Shown: piece by piece, positions 27,981-37,496 of the stretch
Numbering within the stretch: position 1 is the stretch's first letter
Layout of the letters: each line of letters begins with the position of its first letter
Assembly: GCA_910589305.1 (NCBI GenBank)
Contig: CAJUTV010000008.1
Location: 62,001-126,000 of the forward strand
Source: an uncultured Lachnospira sp.
GTDB taxonomy: Bacteria; Bacillota; Clostridia; Lachnospirales; Lachnospiraceae
Direction: 5' to 3'
Length of the DNA: 64,000 nucleotides
Translations under genes and position numbers: made by a program
Notes under the pieces: model-generated
What the model was told of the DNA's origin: nothing
Database searches by the model: none
The model's input: the letters and a program-made list of their open reading frames with translations, nothing else

Positions 27981-28060
27981 ATCAAGCGAATAAAATACTT
28001 GCAATCCGCTTTACTGCCTGCTTATAACGTCTTTGCTGCTTCACAGCATTTTTTTACAGT
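27981..28060 (+). repeat. dispersed intergenic repeat, short copy
   Basis: ATCAAGCGAATAAAATACTT, then GCAATCCGCTTTACTGCCTG and TTATAACGTCTTTGCTGCTT, ending in AGCATTTTTTTACAG. It has the full-length form of the repeat, about 80 bp, between ybeY and phoH. Confidence 0.55.
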
Positions 28061-28148
28061 ATTTAATCTTTCGCGCGATAGCCTCTTGTGTTGTTTAATG
28101 ATGTTAAAAAAGAATGTAGTTAACAACCACACTCTCTGTATTATTATT

Positions 28149-29159
28149 CTATCGACGTATATCTGTTTTTCTTTTTTCTCTGATATTCCCCTTCTTTTCT
28201 GCCTCTGCTTTTTCAAATGCTTTCACAATCTCTTTTACAATCTTATTGCGGACAACATCACGGTTATTCAGACGAATAACCGATATTCCATCAATAGAAC
28301 CTACAATTGAAGCACATTTTTCTAAACCAGAATCGGTCTTATGCGGAAGGTCTATCTGTGTCACATCGCCTGTCAAAACCATCTTTGAACCCTCGCCTAA
28401 TCGTGTCAATGCCATCTTAATGGTAAATATAGAAGCGTTTTGACTTTCATCTATCAGTACTTTTGCCCTGTTTAATGTTCGACCACGCATATATGCCAAC
28501 GGAGCAATTTCTATCGTTCCTCGCTCTCGAAGCCTCTCTGCTTTTTCTGCGCCAAAGATATCATATAATGCATCATTTAATGGACGCAAATAAGGGTCTA
28601 CTTTTTGGGATAAATCGCCTGGCAAAAAACCAAGTCGTTCTTCCCCCGCTTCAATGGCAGGTCTGCTCATAATGATTCGGTCAATTTCTCCTCTTTTTAA
28701 TTCCTCTGCTGCCTGTGCCACTGCCAAATAGGTTTTGCCTGTTCCCGCTGGTCCAATACAAATAGTAATCGTGCTTTCCTTCATCGCTTTAATATAGTTT
28801 TTTTGCCCCAATGTTTTGCACTTAATCGGAACACCGCGATTGGTAAGTGTAATTGTACTTTCCATTGCTTTTACAGTCTCTTCAAGATTGCCATCTGTAA
28901 CATCATCAATTAAACGATAAATCATACTCTCGTTAATTGTATCTGCTTCTCCTTGATTATAAATTTGCTGTAACGATTTTATAACAGAAACCGTATTTAA
29001 AACGCCTACAGAATCCTCTCCTTTTATCTCAACTTTTGATTCATGTAACCCAATTAGTACAGAAAAAGCCTTTTCCATCATTCGCACAAAATGGTCTTGA
29101 TAACCAAAAACAGCCTGCTGCTGACCAATTGTTTCCATCTCTATATACTCTATTTGCAA
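28149..29159 (-). CDS. phoH: PhoH-family ATPase
   Basis: About 336 residues. Walker A GPAGTGKTYLA, SRPAIEAGEERLGFLPGD, PLAYMRGRTLNRA, Walker B VLIDESQNAS and LTGDVTQIDLP are all characteristic. PhoH proteins are RNA-linked ATPases that act with YbeY, encoded next downstream. Start chosen at TTG with GGGAG 6 bases before it; the longer ATG start lies only about 12 bases after the -10 box and has no Shine-Dalgarno. A strong promoter precedes it. Confidence 0.94.
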   Translation of the reverse strand: MQIEYIEMETIGQQQAVFGYQDHFVRMMEKAFSVLIGLHESKVEIKGEDSVGVLNTVSVIKSLQQIYNQGEADTINESMIYRLIDDVTDGNLEETVKAMESTITLTNRGVPIKCKTLGQKNYIKAMKESTITICIGPAGTGKTYLAVAQAAEELKRGEIDRIIMSRPAIEAGEERLGFLPGDLSQKVDPYLRPLNDALYDIFGAEKAERLRERGTIEIAPLAYMRGRTLNRAKVLIDESQNASIFTIKMALTRLGEGSKMVLTGDVTQIDLPHKTDSGLEKCASIVGSIDGISVIRLNNRDVVRNKIVKEIVKAFEKAEAEKKGNIREKRKTDIRR

Positions 29160-29205
29160 AAAAGTCTCCCTCTCTTTCTTAAGATACGTAAACATATTTC
29201 ATGTT

Positions 29206-29234
29206 ATTATACCAAAAGATGTCCTTTTTTTCAA
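29206..29234 (-). promoter_or_regulatory. sigma-A promoter of phoH-ybeY
   Basis: Minus strand: -35 TTGAAA (29229-29234), 17-base spacer, extended -10 TGGTATAAT (core 29206-29211). It fits transcription starting about 40 bases before the selected phoH start. Confidence 0.8.
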
Positions 29235-29336
29235 GATTTCATCAAAATTTCTCCTTACGAACCTATCCTTGCCTTATTCTTTTGCCTAATATACAACTAT
29301 AAAACGGACAATTTGCGAATTAAGAACGCTCATGTA

Positions 29337-29365
29337 TTGATTTTTAAAATAAATTCAGATATAAT
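29337..29365 (+). promoter_or_regulatory. sigma-A promoter of the IbrA/IbrB-like pair
   Basis: -35 TTGATT (29337-29342), 17-base spacer, -10 TATAAT (29360-29365). The leader to the selected start codon is about 140 bases. Confidence 0.7.
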
Positions 29366-29512
29366 AGGGCTAAAATTTGACAAAATTTACCATTTTTTTC
29401 ATCTGTTTTATCATTATCTGCTTACAAAAGAGTTCCAAAAAATAGAGAGAACTGTTCGAGTATGTCCAATACCCAAATAGCAAAATTCAATATAAAATTG
29501 GGAGAATCAAAC

Positions 29513-30835
29513 ATGTACATGAGAAAACAATACACAGAACAAAACGTTTATGAGGCTGTGCAAAAACGTTTAAAATTTATATTTGAAGAATTTGATAATA
29601 TTTTTGTTTCTTTTTCCGGAGGCAAGGACAGTGGTCTGCTTTTAAATTTAACACAAGATTTTCAGCGAAAATATTATCCGAATAAAAAAATTGGTGTTTT
29701 TCATCAAGATTTTGAAGCACAATATACGGTGACAACAGAATATGTAGACCGCACTTTTAAACGAATCCAAAATGAAGTAGAACCCTACTGGGTATGCCTT
29801 CCAATGGCAACTAGAACGGCTTTAAGCAGTTATCAGATGTATTGGTATCCATGGGACGATACCAAAAAACATTTATGGGTTCGCTCCATGCCTCAATATC
29901 CATATGTCATTAATTTAGAACATAATCCAATGACTACCTATCACTACCGAATGTATCAGGAAGATTTAGCCAAACAGTTTAGTCGCTGGTATCGGATTTC
30001 TCATGGCAATAAAAAAACCGTTTGTTTGCTAGGGATTCGGGCTGATGAATCCCTACAGCGGTATAGCGCAATTTTAAATAAAAAATATGGATATAAAGAC
30101 GAATGCTGGATTAGTAAACAATTTAAAGATGTGTGGGTAGCCTCACCCATTTATGATTGGTCAAACAGCGATATATGGCATGCCAATTACTTATTTAATT
30201 ATGATTATAACCGACTTTATGACCTTTATTATATGGCAGGCTTAAAACCTGACCAAATGCGGGTAGCTTCTCCTTTTAACGACTATGCAAAAGATAGTTT
30301 AAATTTATACCGTGTTATTGACCCTGAAATTTGGACCAAACTGGTTGGCAGAGTAAAAGGTGCCAATTTCACATCCATTTACGGAAAAACAAAGGCAATG
30401 GGTTACCGCAATTTAAAACTTCCAGAAGGTCACACATGGGAATCCTATACCAAGTTTCTATTAAGCACGCTTCCCGTTCGTCTTAGAAACAACTACATTA
30501 AAAAATTTAAGACATCCATTCAGTTTTGGCACACTACTGGAGGCGGTCTTGAGGAAGATGTGATTCAAGATTTAATTGAACATGGATATAATATTCGTCG
30601 AAATGGCATTTCCAATTATACCGTAATGAAAAATTCACGCATTATATTTCTTGATAAGATTCCAGACCATACCGATGATATTAAATCCTCAAGAGATATT
30701 CCTAGCTGGAAACGAATGTGTTACTGCATTCTAAAAAACGACCATACCTGTCGCTTTATGGGTTTTAGTCTTAGCAGAAAACAACAGAAACGAGTCGATA
30801 TACTCAAGCATAAATACACAAAGGTAGGTGATTAA
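29513..30835 (+). CDS. DUF3440 PP-loop protein, IbrA-like (PAPS-reductase fold)
   Basis: 440 residues. FVSFSGGKDSGLLL (near residue 36) is the PP-loop of the ATP-pyrophosphatase/PAPS reductase superfamily. A DUF3440 tail follows with WVASPIYDWSNSDIW and LGIRADESLQRY. E. coli IbrA belongs here and acts with the ParB-like IbrB, just as a ParB-like gene follows here. Catalytic substrate unknown; related folds act in DNA phosphorothioation (DndC) and sulphate reduction. GGGAG lies 8 bases before the chosen ATG; an earlier frame start 17 codons upstream is unsupported. Confidence 0.9.
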   Translation: MYMRKQYTEQNVYEAVQKRLKFIFEEFDNIFVSFSGGKDSGLLLNLTQDFQRKYYPNKKIGVFHQDFEAQYTVTTEYVDRTFKRIQNEVEPYWVCLPMATRTALSSYQMYWYPWDDTKKHLWVRSMPQYPYVINLEHNPMTTYHYRMYQEDLAKQFSRWYRISHGNKKTVCLLGIRADESLQRYSAILNKKYGYKDECWISKQFKDVWVASPIYDWSNSDIWHANYLFNYDYNRLYDLYYMAGLKPDQMRVASPFNDYAKDSLNLYRVIDPEIWTKLVGRVKGANFTSIYGKTKAMGYRNLKLPEGHTWESYTKFLLSTLPVRLRNNYIKKFKTSIQFWHTTGGGLEEDVIQDLIEHGYNIRRNGISNYTVMKNSRIIFLDKIPDHTDDIKSSRDIPSWKRMCYCILKNDHTCRFMGFSLSRKQQKRVDILKHKYTKVGD

Positions 30836-30836
30836 A

Positions 30837-31433
30837 ATGACTTATAATAGTCCTGTATATAATGTGATTAAAGTTCCAATTGAAAAAATTATTCCAAATA
30901 CATATAATCCAAATGCTGTTGCACCACCAGAAATGAAACTTCTTTATGACAGCATTAAAGAAGACGGTTACACAATGCCTATTGTATGCTACTATGTAAA
31001 ATCCAAAGACCTTTATGTTATTGTTGATGGATTCCACCGTTATCGCATTATGTTGGATTATCCTGATATCAGGGAGCGTGAAAATGGAATGTTACCAGTC
31101 TCTGTAATTGACAAGTCCTTAGATAATCGAATGGCAAGTACAATTCGCCACAACCGCGCACGAGGCTCTCACAATGTTGACCTTATGAGCAATATTATTA
31201 AAGAGCTACATGAATTAGGTCGCTCCGATGCATGGATTTCTAAACATCTTGGCATGGATCGAGATGAAATTTTAAGATTAAAACAAATCACAGGGCTTGC
31301 CGCATTATTTAAAGACGTGAATTTTGGCGAGGCATGGCGTCCTGTTGAAGATGAATTTTATCAAAACAAACCGCTTGCCGCATGTAAAGAGGCAAGCGAT
31401 GACGACAAAGCTGCTGCGGAGGGCTCTCTTTAA
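30837..31433 (+). CDS. ParB-like nuclease-domain protein, IbrB-like
   Basis: 198 residues. Begins with VPIEKIIPNTYNPN, then SIKEDGYTMPIV and YVIVDGFHRYRIM, the ParB/sulfiredoxin-fold core with the G-x-x-R motif, followed by IRHNRARGSHN and a helix-turn-helix-like region DAWISKHLGMDRDEIL. It starts one base after the preceding stop and is certainly in the same operon. ParB-fold proteins of this type use CTP or ATP; the role of IbrA/IbrB pairs is regulatory in E. coli and otherwise unknown. Confidence 0.88.
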   Translation: MTYNSPVYNVIKVPIEKIIPNTYNPNAVAPPEMKLLYDSIKEDGYTMPIVCYYVKSKDLYVIVDGFHRYRIMLDYPDIRERENGMLPVSVIDKSLDNRMASTIRHNRARGSHNVDLMSNIIKELHELGRSDAWISKHLGMDRDEILRLKQITGLAALFKDVNFGEAWRPVEDEFYQNKPLAACKEASDDDKAAAEGSL

Positions 31434-31481
31434 ACAAATTATGCAGCATTTGCCAACGATTGCTACAATAAAAATGCTTTC

Positions 31482-32747
31482 TTATGATTGTGTAAGCTGT
31501 TGATTTTTATTACTATCTTGTGCATTTTCTGGCATAGTTACCTCACTATATTGATAGGCAGGCATCAAGACATGAATGGTACCCTCACACTTATATAATT
31601 CTTCATTGGGGGTTACCCTGATATTACTTTCAAGAATTTGTACATTGTTTTGTTTTAATTCATTGATGTAAGTATTTAATTTCTCTTCAAGAATTTGTGT
31701 TGCTTCGGACTCTGTGTATATTGCTGTTTCCGTTTTATACTCTCTTGTCGTCTTTTTGCCAACACGTATTGGCAAGAAAAAAGAGCCTCCTATCACTATA
31801 GGATATACTTCCATAACGGTATCATATTCTTCATATTTGCCAAAATGCAGCCCCATAAAAATCTCATAATCCGGAAGGTCAATATAATAGTCTTGTTTTT
31901 TTCTGCCTGTATAATTTTTTATTTCATGCTTTAAGACAAGTTCATCATAATAATTGACTGTTGTATCAATATATATATCAGCATCTGCCTTCACATTATA
32001 TGTACTTGCAACACTGCCAAAATCATCATAGACTTCAACAATTCCGGAAACTAGCACCTGTCCGGACGAAACTTCATCGCCTACAGCAACTTTAGGCGTA
32101 CCATTTCTGGTGATAATACTGTGAATAATTCCATTTTCAGTTGCAACAATATCTCTTGACTCAGAGATATTGTTATTGACTGCCTCACTATAATTATCAA
32201 CTGCTTGAATCGCACCATCATTTTCTTTGATACTGATAACTAAACTTGTTCCTGTAATTTTTGCTGCAACCCATGTAATATCGCTATAATCACTCCTTAT
32301 CATATGCTCAATTTCTTCACAGTCGACATTATCTATACGTGTTCCAACAATAATGCCTTTATCATTGAGATACTTTAAAAGAAAACTTGATGTATAAGAT
32401 ATATTTCCTTCAAATGAAATATCCCAGACAAATAAACTTAACGTATATAAAATTCCGATAGAAATTAATATTCCTGCAAAAAATGAATAATGCTTGCGAT
32501 ACTTAAACAGTGTAAATCCTATCCCTTTTTTCTTTATAACACGCACTTTACTGTCCGTTTTTCTCACAATATCCCTTAACTGCATAAAATCCGTTTTACT
32601 GAAATTAGCTATAAATCCATCTTCCTGTGATGTAATATTCCAAGGTGCAAGTTCTCTGTGCCTGCAAAGATTTAAAAAACGTTCTTTTGTATCTGTTATG
32701 ACTTTCACTACGACATAATTATCCATAAGTCTGCGTTGATTCCACAT
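31482..32747 (-). CDS. yqfD: sporulation protein YqfD
   Basis: 421 residues. N-terminal domain with LCRHRELAPWNIT, one transmembrane segment (HYSFFAGILISIGILYTL), an extracytoplasmic region starting WDISFEGNISYTSSFLL, an ISIKEND-containing segment, and a soluble C-terminus. YqfD is a membrane protein of the mother cell needed for normal sporulation. GAGG lies 6 bases before the ATG used. It follows yqfC, as in other endospore formers. The Gln/Ser-rich tail is unremarkable. Confidence 0.92.
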   Translation of the reverse strand: MWNQRRLMDNYVVVKVITDTKERFLNLCRHRELAPWNITSQEDGFIANFSKTDFMQLRDIVRKTDSKVRVIKKKGIGFTLFKYRKHYSFFAGILISIGILYTLSLFVWDISFEGNISYTSSFLLKYLNDKGIIVGTRIDNVDCEEIEHMIRSDYSDITWVAAKITGTSLVISIKENDGAIQAVDNYSEAVNNNISESRDIVATENGIIHSIITRNGTPKVAVGDEVSSGQVLVSGIVEVYDDFGSVASTYNVKADADIYIDTTVNYYDELVLKHEIKNYTGRKKQDYYIDLPDYEIFMGLHFGKYEEYDTVMEVYPIVIGGSFFLPIRVGKKTTREYKTETAIYTESEATQILEEKLNTYINELKQNNVQILESNIRVTPNEELYKCEGTIHVLMPAYQYSEVTMPENAQDSNKNQQLTQS

Positions 32748-32782
32748 AACAAACCTCACTTCTGTCTTGGATTTTTCTTTTC

Positions 32783-33028
32783 TTAAACTTCCAAATGAAT
32801 AATCTTTCCTTTTATCATAATTTCTTCGTCATCATAATAAGCTATTTGTAAATCGGCTCCTTGTATACAAATCATTCCTAATCTTGTCTTTAACTTAATA
32901 CATTCACAATCATAATATATAATAGACCGATAATTTTCTATATACATTTCACGGTTTCCTATAACCGTGATAATAGGAAGTCCTAAAACCGCATCCCTTG
33001 CATTGCTAAACATCGTTTTATTGGTCAC
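32783..33028 (-). CDS. yqfC: sporulation protein YqfC
   Basis: 81 residues from a GTG preceded by GAGG 5 bases upstream (a TTG start at 33082 would give 99). Core LGLPIITVIGNREMYIENYR, IIYYDCECIKLKTRLG and GKIIHLEV matches the small YabP/YqfC sporulation family. It sits directly upstream of yqfD with a 35-base gap. A mother-cell (sigma-E) role is established for the family; I could not find a convincing sigma-E promoter upstream. Confidence 0.85.
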   Translation of the reverse strand: MTNKTMFSNARDAVLGLPIITVIGNREMYIENYRSIIYYDCECIKLKTRLGMICIQGADLQIAYYDDEEIMIKGKIIHLEV

Positions 33029-33156
33029 AGAATCCTCTTCATTTCTAACTCTTTTCCTCGTAATAATCCTCCATTCCTGCAAGACTGCTGCATTCCATAT
33101 AGCTATTAATATTACTATATTGAACTATTATGCAGAATAGAACTTATTATTTATGT

Positions 33157-33402
33157 CTACCAACCCACAGGAATATTATGTCCATACCCCTCCATTTTCT
33201 TACGATACTGGTCAATTTCTTTTCTTTTTTCTTCAAGCTTTTTTCCTGTCAATTCTCCATTCTGGCTCATCTTCTCCAATAATTGTATAGAGGCATTGAG
33301 CGCTTTTTTAGCTTCATCTTTATAATTGTTTTCAAGATTTTTCTGCACAAGTTCCAACTGAATATCCAACGGCGTTTTTTCTTTTTTCTTAAATAAAAAC
33401 AT
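33157..33402 (-). CDS. small coiled-coil hypothetical protein
   Basis: 81 residues, highly charged and helical: FKKKEKTPLDIQLELV, then KNLENNYKDEAKKALNAS, a MSQNGELTGKKLEEKRKEID segment and the tail GYGHNIPVGW. No recognised family or catalytic residues. It lies 128 bases upstream of yqfC on the same strand and may belong to the same operon. The Shine-Dalgarno is weak. Confidence 0.7.
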   Translation of the reverse strand: MFLFKKKEKTPLDIQLELVQKNLENNYKDEAKKALNASIQLLEKMSQNGELTGKKLEEKRKEIDQYRKKMEGYGHNIPVGW

Positions 33403-33664
33403 ATTTAACCCACATTCTCCCTATTGATTTTTTTATTATACAAAAAGTTATTTTTATTTACAAGTTCAACAAATTAAACAAATATTTATATTTACTTCTC
33501 TAAAAATATTAATTTTTTATAAACTTTAAAAAATCAATAGGTGAAATTTGTTAATTTTTACCAAATCTTCCAATCATTTCATATACAAGTTGCCAGATAT
33601 TTGTGCTTTCTTTTCCTTAATAAATATGTTAAAATATTGACAAAATTAACTAAAAGGAGGATTT

Positions 33665-35572
33665 ATGAATCAAACAAAAGATTTTAAACCCTATATTCCA
33701 GCTTCTAAAATTACACCTGAATTTACGATTACTTCTATAATCATGGGTGTTTTGCTGGCTATAATTTTTGGCGCAGCCAATGCTTATCTTGGCTTAAGAG
33801 TTGGTATGACTGTTTCTGCTTCTATTCCAGCAGCAGTTATCTCAATGGCTGTTTTAAGAGTCATTTTAAGGAAAAATTCCATATTAGAGAGCAATATGGT
33901 ACAAACTATTGGTTCTGCTGGTGAATCACTTGCAGCAGGCGCCATTTTTACACTGCCTGTATTATTTTTATGGGCAAAGGATGGCATCATGGACTCCCCA
34001 AATCTTCTCACGATTTCTCTTATAGCATTATTTGGCGGACTTTTGGGCGTTCTTTTTATGATACCGCTAAGAAACGCTCTTATTGTAAAAGAACATGGTG
34101 TGCTTCCATATCCAGAAGGAACAGCTTGTGCAGAAGTTTTGCTTGCTGGTGAAGAAGGCGGTGCCAGTGCAAAATCTGTATTTGCAGGTATGGGTATTGC
34201 CGCTTTGATAAAACTTATTGTAGATGGCTTTAAAGTGGTGCCAGGTACGATTGTAGCACCTATTAAAGCATTAAAAACGGAATTTTCAACGGAAGTTTAT
34301 CCTGCCCTTATTGGTGTAGGCTATATCTGTGGTGCAAAAATTTCTTCTTACCTTTTCGCAGGTGGTATTCTTGGTTGGTTTGTATTAATTCCTGCCATTA
34401 TCACATTTGGCGGAGATACTATTTTATATCCTGAAACGATAACCATTTCTGAACTTTATGCAAAAGAAGGTGCTTCTGCTATATGGTCAAGCTATATACG
34501 CTATATTGGTGCAGGCGCTGTTGCTGCTGGTGGTATTATAAGCTTAATCAAATCGTTGCCGCTTATTATAACCACATTTCGAGATGCCATAAAAGGTATT
34601 AAAGGAAGTACATCAAATTCTGGATTAAGAACAGAAGCCGATATGAATATGAAAATTGTAGGTATTGCTGTTCTTGCAAATATTGTTGCGATTGCAATTT
34701 TCCCAGATGTTCCAGTCTCTATACTTGGAGCATTGCTGATTGCTATATTTGGATTCTTTTTTGCAACGGTTTCTTCAAGAATGGTTGGTTTAGTAGGAAG
34801 CAGCAACAATCCTGTTTCTGGTATGGCTATTGCTACGCTCTTGTTTTCTACAATTATCTTAAAAACAAGCGGCGATACGGGCATACATGGTATGCAGGGA
34901 GCCATTGCAATCGGTTCTATCATATGTATTATTGCCGCTATGGCAGGTGATACATCACAAGACTTAAAAACAGGTTATATTTTAGGTGCAACGCCTAAGA
35001 AACAACAGCTTGGTGAAATTATAGGTGCTGTTGTATCTGCATTTACTATTGGCGGTGTGCTTCTTCTTCTCAATCAAGCATGGACATTTGGCTCAACGGA
35101 GCTTTCAGCTCCACAGGCAACACTGATGAAAATGATTATTGAGGGTGTTATGGATGGCAATCTTCCATGGGCGCTTGTATTTATTGGTGTATTTGTTGCT
35201 ATTGTTATTGAGATATTAGGAATCCCTGTTTTGCCAGTTGCCATTGGATTATATCTTCCGCTTGAACTTTCAACGCCAATTATGATTGGTGGTGTTATTC
35301 GCTGGTTTATTGACAAAAAGAAAAATGAAAAAGAAAAGAATAATGAAGCCGACGGCGGTATCCTATTTTGTTCAGGGTTAATTGCTGGTGAGGGATTATT
35401 AGGTATTTTGCTGGCTATCTTTGCTGTTTTTGGCATTGATAAATATATTGATTTTTCAGGATTCTTTGACTCTGGATTTATTGGAGGACTTCTTGTTACT
35501 GCCATTATCTGTTTCTTTGTAATCTTTTTTGCAAAGCAAAAAAATAAATTCGATTCACATAAAGCAGATTAA
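33665..35572 (+). CDS. OPT-family oligopeptide transporter
   Basis: 635 residues, about 14-16 hydrophobic segments, matching the prokaryotic OPT length. Begins PYIPASKITPEFTITSI, with GAANAYLGLRVGMTVSASIPA and HGVLPYPEGTACAEVL, SSRMVGLVGSSNNPVSGMA and GDTSQDLKTGYILGATP as family signatures (each read directly from the frame, cut short here). OPT proteins import peptides or metal chelates by proton symport. AAAAGGAGG precedes the ATG. The following PqqD-like gene is 18 bases away. Confidence 0.95.
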   Translation: MNQTKDFKPYIPASKITPEFTITSIIMGVLLAIIFGAANAYLGLRVGMTVSASIPAAVISMAVLRVILRKNSILESNMVQTIGSAGESLAAGAIFTLPVLFLWAKDGIMDSPNLLTISLIALFGGLLGVLFMIPLRNALIVKEHGVLPYPEGTACAEVLLAGEEGGASAKSVFAGMGIAALIKLIVDGFKVVPGTIVAPIKALKTEFSTEVYPALIGVGYICGAKISSYLFAGGILGWFVLIPAIITFGGDTILYPETITISELYAKEGASAIWSSYIRYIGAGAVAAGGIISLIKSLPLIITTFRDAIKGIKGSTSNSGLRTEADMNMKIVGIAVLANIVAIAIFPDVPVSILGALLIAIFGFFFATVSSRMVGLVGSSNNPVSGMAIATLLFSTIILKTSGDTGIHGMQGAIAIGSIICIIAAMAGDTSQDLKTGYILGATPKKQQLGEIIGAVVSAFTIGGVLLLLNQAWTFGSTELSAPQATLMKMIIEGVMDGNLPWALVFIGVFVAIVIEILGIPVLPVAIGLYLPLELSTPIMIGGVIRWFIDKKKNEKEKNNEADGGILFCSGLIAGEGLLGILLAIFAVFGIDKYIDFSGFFDSGFIGGLLVTAIICFFVIFFAKQKNKFDSHKAD

Positions 35573-35590
35573 AGAAAGGCAAGGTATTAT

Positions 35591-35941
35591 ATGGCAAAAA
35601 GAACTATGGAATCCAAAAATTATTTAGATTATATACCATCACGCACCGATTTAAAATATAAAACGGATGCTGATGGAACGGTTACTCTATTTGTTGAAAA
35701 TAAAGGATTGTTTAATAAAATAGCACAGCTTTTATTTAAAAAGCCAAAAACTTCACAAATTCACTTAGAATACATGGGCAGTTTTATATGGCCTTTGATA
35801 GATGGAAAACGAACCATATATGATATAGCTCTTCTTGTCAAAGAAAAATATGGTGATAAGGCTGAACCGCTCTATAATAGATTGGTTCAATATATGAGAA
35901 ATCTTGAAGATTATGGATTTATTACCATAGTAAAAAACTAA
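35591..35941 (+). CDS. PqqD-like small protein
   Basis: 116 residues. The core HLEYMGSFIWPLIDGKRTI followed by YDIALLVKEKYGDKAEP and a C-terminal helix with NRLVQYMRNLEDYGFI matches the PqqD peptide-chaperone fold. PqqD proteins usually deliver a precursor peptide to a radical-SAM enzyme, and none is encoded nearby, so the function here is open. It shares the OPT operon and ends before a strong terminator. Confidence 0.8.
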   Translation: MAKRTMESKNYLDYIPSRTDLKYKTDADGTVTLFVENKGLFNKIAQLLFKKPKTSQIHLEYMGSFIWPLIDGKRTIYDIALLVKEKYGDKAEPLYNRLVQYMRNLEDYGFITIVKN

Positions 35942-35998
35942 AGCAACACACTAAAAATCACTATACTTTACAAAGTAATCGTGATTGTAAGTATAAAC

Positions 35999-36044
35999 AA
36001 AGACTGTCACAAAAATAAAATTTCTTATTTTTGTGACAGTCTTT
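35999..36044. terminator. bidirectional intrinsic terminator
   Basis: AAAGACTGTCACAAAAATAA pairs perfectly with TTATTTTTGTGACAGTCTTT around a 6-base loop, a 20-bp stem. A poly-T side is available on both strands, serving the PqqD gene and the convergent gene at 36089. Confidence 0.9.
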
Positions 36045-36088
36045 ATTCATTTTATAAATCGTTTTTTATTTTGTAAAGGAATAAAAAT

Positions 36089-36703
36089 TTAATTACTCTC
36101 TTTTGACTTGTAATAATCCTCAAACAATTTATTGGCAGCATTGATAGTATCACTGCTTATGCTTGGCAAATCCTTGCCCCATGACTTTGTTGCAAGTTTA
36201 TATCCCTTTTCCATAGCAGCCTGCATTTTTTTCATTTTCTCAACATCATCACCTGCTAACGCACTTGCAAAATCAAATAATCTCTGTGATGTCTGTTTTA
36301 CACCCCAATAGCCATCTTCTGATATATCTTCTTGTGCCTGTGCCTTTGTTGCTGCATCCACTGTAAAATTACCGCTTGAAAGGAATTTCCATATCGAATC
36401 ATTACCTGAAGCCTTGCTGTAAGCTTTAGCTTGCCCTTTCATCATATCTTGAACAAGCTTTACTAAACTTTGCTGTCTTGACTGCTGGTCAGCTTTTAAC
36501 TGGTCAACCAACGCTGCTCTTTCCTGCGCACTCATCTTATTCACTGAATAAGTTGCCTTTTTATCCGTTCCTGATTTTTGATATACAGCTCCTGAACTTT
36601 GAGATTCTGACTGCTTTTTTTCATCAACCTTTTTATCGGCTGTATTTACCTGACTACTTGTATACACATTTGCGGTTGTATTATTAACTGCATTTACACT
36701 CAT
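36089..36703 (-). CDS. exported-looking hypothetical protein (last gene of flagellin-like cluster)
   Basis: 204 residues, no signal peptide or membrane segment. Low-complexity Ser/Thr/Asn-rich start (SVNAVNNTTANVYTSSQVN), a conserved block YSVNKMSAQERAALVDQLK, SIWKFLSSGNFTVDAATKAQ and ISEDGYWGVKQTSQRLFDFA, and a helical end. I recognise this as a conserved clostridial protein of unknown function, similar in style to DUF5610-like proteins. AAAGGAG lies 8 bases before the ATG; the gap to the previous gene is 70 bases. Confidence 0.75.
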   Translation of the reverse strand: MSVNAVNNTTANVYTSSQVNTADKKVDEKKQSESQSSGAVYQKSGTDKKATYSVNKMSAQERAALVDQLKADQQSRQQSLVKLVQDMMKGQAKAYSKASGNDSIWKFLSSGNFTVDAATKAQAQEDISEDGYWGVKQTSQRLFDFASALAGDDVEKMKKMQAAMEKGYKLATKSWGKDLPSISSDTINAANKLFEDYYKSKESN

Positions 36704-36773
36704 AACTTACACTCCTTTTTCACTCAAACTGCTGCACCAAACATAAAACCTTGCTTATGCAGCAATTTACTAT

Positions 36774-37466
36774 TTAAACATAATAATTAACGGGTTTATA
36801 TCCTTGTTTCTTATAATATTCCAGTAAAGCTAAGTCTTTCTCTTGTTTTGTAAGACCTTCCTCTAAAAGATTTTCTTCTGTAAAAACTTGTGTTGGCAAA
36901 TCTTGTGATTCTGCTGATAGATTGCTTGCATTGGAGGTTAACATTTGTTCTTCTTGTGATAACTGCTCTTCTATTTGTTGCTCTTGAAGCTCCTCTGTTA
37001 TCTCTTCTGTCACTTCCTCCAACATTTCTTCCATATCTTCTGTTATTTCTTCCATGCTTTCTGTCAATTCATCGCTTGATTCAGACTTCATATCATCAAT
37101 AACTTCTTTGGCTTCATCTTCTCTTCTCTCCTCTGCTGTCTTAGGCTTCATATCCTCAGCAGCTTCAGCAATCTTTTCGCCTTTTTCCTTCGCTTCATCC
37201 AATGTATGAAACATTTGTTCATTATTATATTGTTGTTTTGCAGCGTCAATACTGTCTTTATAATTATGAAACATCTCCAATTTTCTGCTAATATCTTCTA
37301 ACGTTTCACCGTTCATATTTTTTAGCATAGATATCTGATTTTCAAAAAAATTGACTTTGTTTTGACATTCTTGCTGTCGTTCCATTTTATCTTGTGTGCT
37401 TTTTAAAAGAGGTCCCACAAACGGTTTGCAAAAAAGCAACCCATTCATATTTAAATTTACGTTCAT
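36774..37466 (-). CDS. acidic coiled-coil hypothetical protein
   Basis: 230 residues, extremely acidic from about residue 85 to 175 (ESMEEITEDMEEMLEEVTEE type repeats), with a helical N-terminal part (QECQNKVNFFENQISML) and a conserved-looking end YYKKQGYKPVNYYV. No family recognised. Third gene of a four-gene operon whose neighbours are FlxA- and FliD-like. GGAGG precedes the ATG; 30-base gap to the upstream gene. Confidence 0.7.
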   Translation of the reverse strand: MNVNLNMNGLLFCKPFVGPLLKSTQDKMERQQECQNKVNFFENQISMLKNMNGETLEDISRKLEMFHNYKDSIDAAKQQYNNEQMFHTLDEAKEKGEKIAEAAEDMKPKTAEERREDEAKEVIDDMKSESSDELTESMEEITEDMEEMLEEVTEEITEELQEQQIEEQLSQEEQMLTSNASNLSAESQDLPTQVFTEENLLEEGLTKQEKDLALLEYYKKQGYKPVNYYV

Positions 37467-37496
37467 ACTATGCCTCCATTTTGTGTCCAGCTCTTT

